A stretch of 64,000 nucleotides of DNA from Tenebrio molitor (taxonomy: Eukaryota; Arthropoda; Insecta; Coleoptera; Tenebrionidae): assembly GCF_963966145.1 (NCBI RefSeq), contig NC_091047.1, forward strand, positions 28,582,001 through 28,646,000, written 5' to 3'. Made by a program: the position numbers and the translations under genes. Shown here piece by piece: positions 59,618-64,000 of the stretch; position 1 is the first letter of the stretch, and the number at the start of each line of letters is the position of its first letter. A model generated the notes under the pieces. The model did not search any database, had not been told where the DNA came from, and was given only the letters and a program-made list of their open reading frames with translations.

Positions 59618-61792
59618 GTGACTCACACACGTGCAAACAGTATTAAGTTAACTAGTCAAATGGAAAAAAAATCAAGTAGCATTTTATACTTTTGGGCAAC
59701 TTTATCTGATAAAAACCGATAAAATATAGCGGAAGAATTTTCTCTTTTTTCGCGAAAAGGAGGTCGTATGGAAATCTACTATTTCGGAAACTCGCTCGAT
59801 CGTAAATTTAAATTTTTGGCATCCCTGGAACCCAGTTCTGGTCACTCTCGAATTTCGTTCATTCCACAAAAGTAGCAGCAGGAATATTTTTAGAAAATGT
59901 GCATTTTTCAGGTTCCACATCCTGCTATAAATTTTTTCTTGTTTAGTTTTTTTGATATTGCTGAGTAAAAGTAAACGTTGTTGCTCGGGGAGATAAAAAA
60001 AATATAATTTTAGTGTTATGTAGGTCGAGTGTAAATTTGCGCAATGCAGCAAAAATCGCATCCGGAGAGGAATAATTTGTTGTAAAACAAGAAGTAATCA
60101 CTTTCTCTGATTAGTAGCATTCGAGTTTGATAAAGGAAAGTGAATTACGTTGTTAGTATGTACTGATGACAATGTTTGTCGACGTTAAACTTACCGTAAA
60201 GGACGAACATTTTTTTGAACAATAAAAAAAATGGACCAGAAATAGCACAGATGAGGTCAAAATACTTGCTTATGTAAATTTATTGTAATAAATGCGAATA
60301 AAGTGTTACTGCCAATGACGAATCGTTGTCATTAGTAAATTATAAATTATCATAAGAATTTTTATAAAAGCAGATAAAAAAAGGAATTAATAACGTGGTG
60401 TACGTCCTTTGAAAAAAAAATTTGCCCATGGCACTATAAGATTAGATATAAACTTTTCTGTGACGATTTTTGAAAATTTGTCAAACATCTTTAAAAAAAT
60501 ATCCAAATTGTTTCTTATTTCGGTTAAAATTCTTTTACTGAGAGCTTTGTTTTTTGCAAATTAAAATTACAACACCTCAGATTCCATTAGTACGACTAAA
60601 TGTTATCGATGGAAAAAATCTACCTACAAAACAGAATTTGTGTGTTTTTAAGTTTAATTCGAATGTTTTGTCTGGTTTCTGCCGTAATTTTGTAATTATA
60701 TCTTATCTGTAAAGTTAAAAGTCACAAATTGGTACAGATTTAAAAAATGATCGTTGTGAGCTTGAGTGTTATTGTTTTAGCAACTATCCAATTCTATTGT
60801 TTATTAAGTTATCCTCGTTCATCTTATAAACTGTCATTAACTTTCTCAAAGTTTCATCAGATATGAACTGTTGAAGAGGTATCACGGCATTCAAGGATGT
60901 AACCTAATTATGGTTTTACACAACTTCTAAATATAATTATTAATAGTATTGCGAATAAATGTTAAAACAAATGACGAAAAAGTGTCATATACATTCCGTG
61001 CATACTGTATACTAATCAATGGCTACCTAGAAACAACGTTAATACAAAACCATGAATGTTAAATTAATGACTTTTCCAATATTTTTTATTTGAGGCTATC
61101 TTTCTTTTCTTTCTACTTCATTCCAGACTTCCAGAGAAACCTTTTTTTTTTCGTTTTCTATCAAGATTGGTGTACATTTTAAGAGTTTAAAATTAGTGAC
61201 GATTAATCATTAAATTTAAAAATATTTTCACCTGCTGCAAATATCCTTCAACAAGTCAATTTTCGAATATACCGCGCGAGCGAGTAACCTGATTTACGCC
61301 ACTTTTTTTAGAACAAGCGATGCTTTGAAATACATACTCGTATGTCAGTTCTTATAAAATTTAATTTTCTGAATGCATAACTAATGTTATTTCTTGAACG
61401 TCGTCCATTTTGTCCGAAATTATAGCATCATAAATTAACCAATATCCGACAGAGCTGAACTATGGTTTAAAAATGTGACTTTGAAATCTCATTATTTAGT
61501 AGAAATCTTTAAATTTCTGACTTATCTAGTATTTTTTTTTAGTGATACATTAAAAAAAATATATGTATTTACTTCTCCGGGATTACCAAGTGATAGTAAA
61601 TGATTCACCATCACCTCGTCTATTTCTGTAACATAAGTACGAGTATATTAATTCACAAAACAATTTTGGGACTAAGTAGTACATATTTCACGTTTTAAAA
61701 TTGCAAATCACGGCTCATTAGATTACTAATTAGTGTCAAAAAGATAAAAATAAAGTCGGAGAGGATAATTTTTAGTTTTATTATGAAAAATA
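59618..61792. other. Upstream of OSGIN, AT-rich intergenic
   Basis: No gene visible. The 119-codon minus-strand frame at 59702-60061 lacks motifs. No clear core promoter was found. Confidence 0.5.
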
Positions 61793-61947
61793 CAGTCGCG
61801 GACAGAAAAACGTAGGGCAATGTTTTTTCGCGAATGTAAGTCGGTTTACTCTTTCTATGGTTACTATTAAGATATTTATTTATTTATCAATTTTAGCTAA
61901 ATTTCTTAATAAGACTTGTCCTAAGTACTTTTTTCGGTTCGCGACTG
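61793..61947. mobile_element. MITE, CAGTCGCG family, TA-flanked, 155 bp
   Basis: CAGTCGCGGACAGAAAAACG faces CGGTTCGCGACTG between TA dinucleotides. The outer eight bases match the MITE at 32401. Confidence 0.7.
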
Positions 61948-62204
61948 TATGTATTTTTCGAAAAATGTACAAGGACATTATAAAAATATATACCTACACA
62001 AATGCCAGAATTTAAGGTTAGGAAGCTGTTTGTTGACGTTTTATGTACAAACGTGTGTACAGCCGTGGTTCAGGTTACAATAGAATCCATGCCTAGAAAG
62101 AATTTTACGAAAACTTTAAATTAACGGCAAAAAATAAGTTGTAACGGCTGCAATTTCTACACAGATATGTATTTATTTCAAATATTAAATGTATTTGTAC
62201 CATA

Positions 62205-62414
62205 AGAGCAAAAAAAAATGCCATCAAGGATAGCCACGAAAAAGAAAGTACCGTGTCTTTGATTAAGAAATTCGTCATGCATTTGTGGAATCCTGAAATA
62301 GGTTATTTAAATAAACAATTATAGGTATTATTGCATTTTTTCCCTGTAACTTACAGTGGATAAGCGCATTATGGACTGTGTCACAGCTATCCTTGATGGC
62401 ATTTTTTTTGCTCT
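62205..62414. mobile_element. MITE, 210 bp
   Basis: AGAGCAAAAAAAAATGCCAT and ATCAAGGATAGC are mirrored at the far end by GCTATCCTTGATGGCATTTT. TA lies beside both ends. Confidence 0.85.
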
Positions 62415-62416
62415 TA

Positions 62417-64000
62417 CAGTATAAAATGTTTAGCAACTAAATTAATTGTCATGTATTGTCTTCACGTGAAGTAACTTTAGACGTCATATCAATCGGAGAA
62501 GACCTCCCCAAGGCTAATTCCATTACAGACTTTTTTGATCACACGGTACTAATAAAATTCTACATTATATAAAAAAAAAATCCAAAAAAATTATTTACAA
62601 CCTTTAGAATGCCAAATATCAGTTAATCTTAACTTAAAGCGTGAAATTTAGATAACCAATAAATAAATATCTAAAAATGTAAAGTTTAGATTATTTATTA
62701 TTGAAAGTTAATAAAAGTTAAGTTCATTTTTGAAAAAAATCAAACTTCACGATTAATGTTTCATTTCGTTCCTGATAAGATCATTAGTGTAAGCAGTAGC
62801 CCTTTGAGTTTAATACGATAAATACGATCTTATCTTTTCTAAAGCAAAAAGTAAAAAGTAAATTACTATTTTCTTATTTCAAAAAATCTTCGAATAACAT
62901 TAATAAATTTATTCGTAGTGTGGAAAGAATAAAATATATTATTACAAAGTCCTAGACTGTGTAACAAAATTTTATTTTCTACAATTTTCCACTACATGAA
63001 ATGACAATTGTTGAGAATTATATGTTTCACCCTGTATGATGTAGAACTTTAACTTGTTTTGAAATTTAGAAACGCAATTGAGCTCTATAAATATACAAAT
63101 TATATAATTATTTAGATCGGTGATAATTATTTAATATCTTATTTTTGAACAAGTTTAGTCAACCTCTTCCCTTAGCTTCGAATTTGGTTAAATTTCATCA
63201 AATTGCAAAGATTCCGGTGGAACGCGGTTTAAGGACATGTCTCACTGGTAGCTAATTGAAATCGTTAGCATACCTCTTTGAAATAATTTGCAATTAGGAG
63301 TTATCAGCAATTATTGGCGCCCGAACGAATGTCGCGAGGTTATCGATGAACGTATTGACGGCTTTTTTTAAATTGTTGACTTCGCGACGATAAGTAACAA
63401 GCGACAAAAATTAGATAACAACTAATTTTCAACAGATGCACTGCACTGGACCAAAAAAATATTACCTAACAGCGGATTTGGTATCCCACTAAAGTAAACA
63501 GGCGAGAATTGCATCCGATAAATAAAGCAATGAACTTGCTCTCTTCATGATAAATTCCCAACCGCATAAAATAAACAATGATTACTGATGACAATCGATT
63601 TAATTGGAATGATTTATCGATGTCATTGAGGTAAATCGAAAGTTCTTGTAAACGTGATTAAGGACCAACTGAATTTAGACATTTAGAGTGGCCCTGGTTT
63701 CAATAACATTTTTTAAAGCAGGATAACGGGATTTTAGTACATACTCCACTATACGTTTTTAAGAGCAAACATTATTTACTTTTTCATTGCTATTACTATA
63801 AAGCACCTGTTGCATTGATTGTTACTGAAGGTTGTTACGAGCTAATAATTTAGAATGTTAAATTAAGTGGACTATTTTTAAAAATGTATTCATGTTGAAA
63901 TTATAAAGTAATTACAGAAACAATTATGTTTTTCAAGCTTTAGTCGTCATTATATGGCTTCGTAATTTTTTCTTAATTACAGGAAATTACAAAGGGAGAT
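62417..64000. other. Intergenic, AT-rich
   Basis: Nothing recognised beyond a solo MITE-like end (CACCCTGTA) near 63030. Confidence 0.5.

Overview
This is a nuclear genomic segment from an insect, most likely a beetle. The base composition is AT-rich, genes are split by spliceosomal introns (GT..AG with GTAAGT-type donors), gene density is very low, and the intergenic DNA is full of short inverted-repeat transposons flanked by TA. The insect assignment rests on the beta-tubulin, which is nearly the same as the arthropod beta-1 isotype and has its first intron after codon 19. Beetle is an inference from the general look of the repeats, not proven.

Two protein-coding genes can be read with confidence, both on the minus strand. 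The first is a ubiquitous beta-tubulin (two coding exons, 22410-22466 and 18268-19554, 447 aa) with a TATA box and initiator-like site upstream. The second is an OSGIN1/OSGIN2-type flavoprotein (oxidative-stress-induced growth inhibitor) with exons at 58798-58849 (probably 58866), 58205-58479, 48880-49917 and 48413-48826, giving about 592 aa. A further upstream exon at 59590-59617 splices in frame. Several orphan exon candidates (4605-4660, 8889-8969, 17216-17296, 27246-27600, 40216-40303) have good splice signals but no recognised product and stay at low confidence.

Most of the rest is mobile-element debris. There are about 35 foldback or TIR elements, most with TA flanks as in the Tc1/mariner superfamily. 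They include a 782-bp element with arms of about 330 bp and a 920-bp element with an in-frame relic of a transposase N-terminus. There are also three further decayed DDE transposase pieces (16127-16350, 32147-32338, 51190-51830), a probable tyrosine-recombinase (Crypton-like) fragment at 30203-30319, and a SINE with two tRNA-like heads at 34282-34690. The 8.3-kb second intron of the OSGIN gene holds around 15 of these elements, often end to end.

Layout: 1-8.3 kb intergenic with MITEs; 8.3-17.3 kb intergenic with candidate exons and a transposase relic; 17.3-22.6 kb beta-tubulin; 22.6-48.4 kb long intergenic stretch with relics, the SINE, MITEs and possible orphan exons; 48.4-59.6 kb OSGIN gene; 59.6-64 kb AT-rich intergenic. 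I found no new gene system. The novelty lies in the TE families, the OSGIN insert and the orphan exons.
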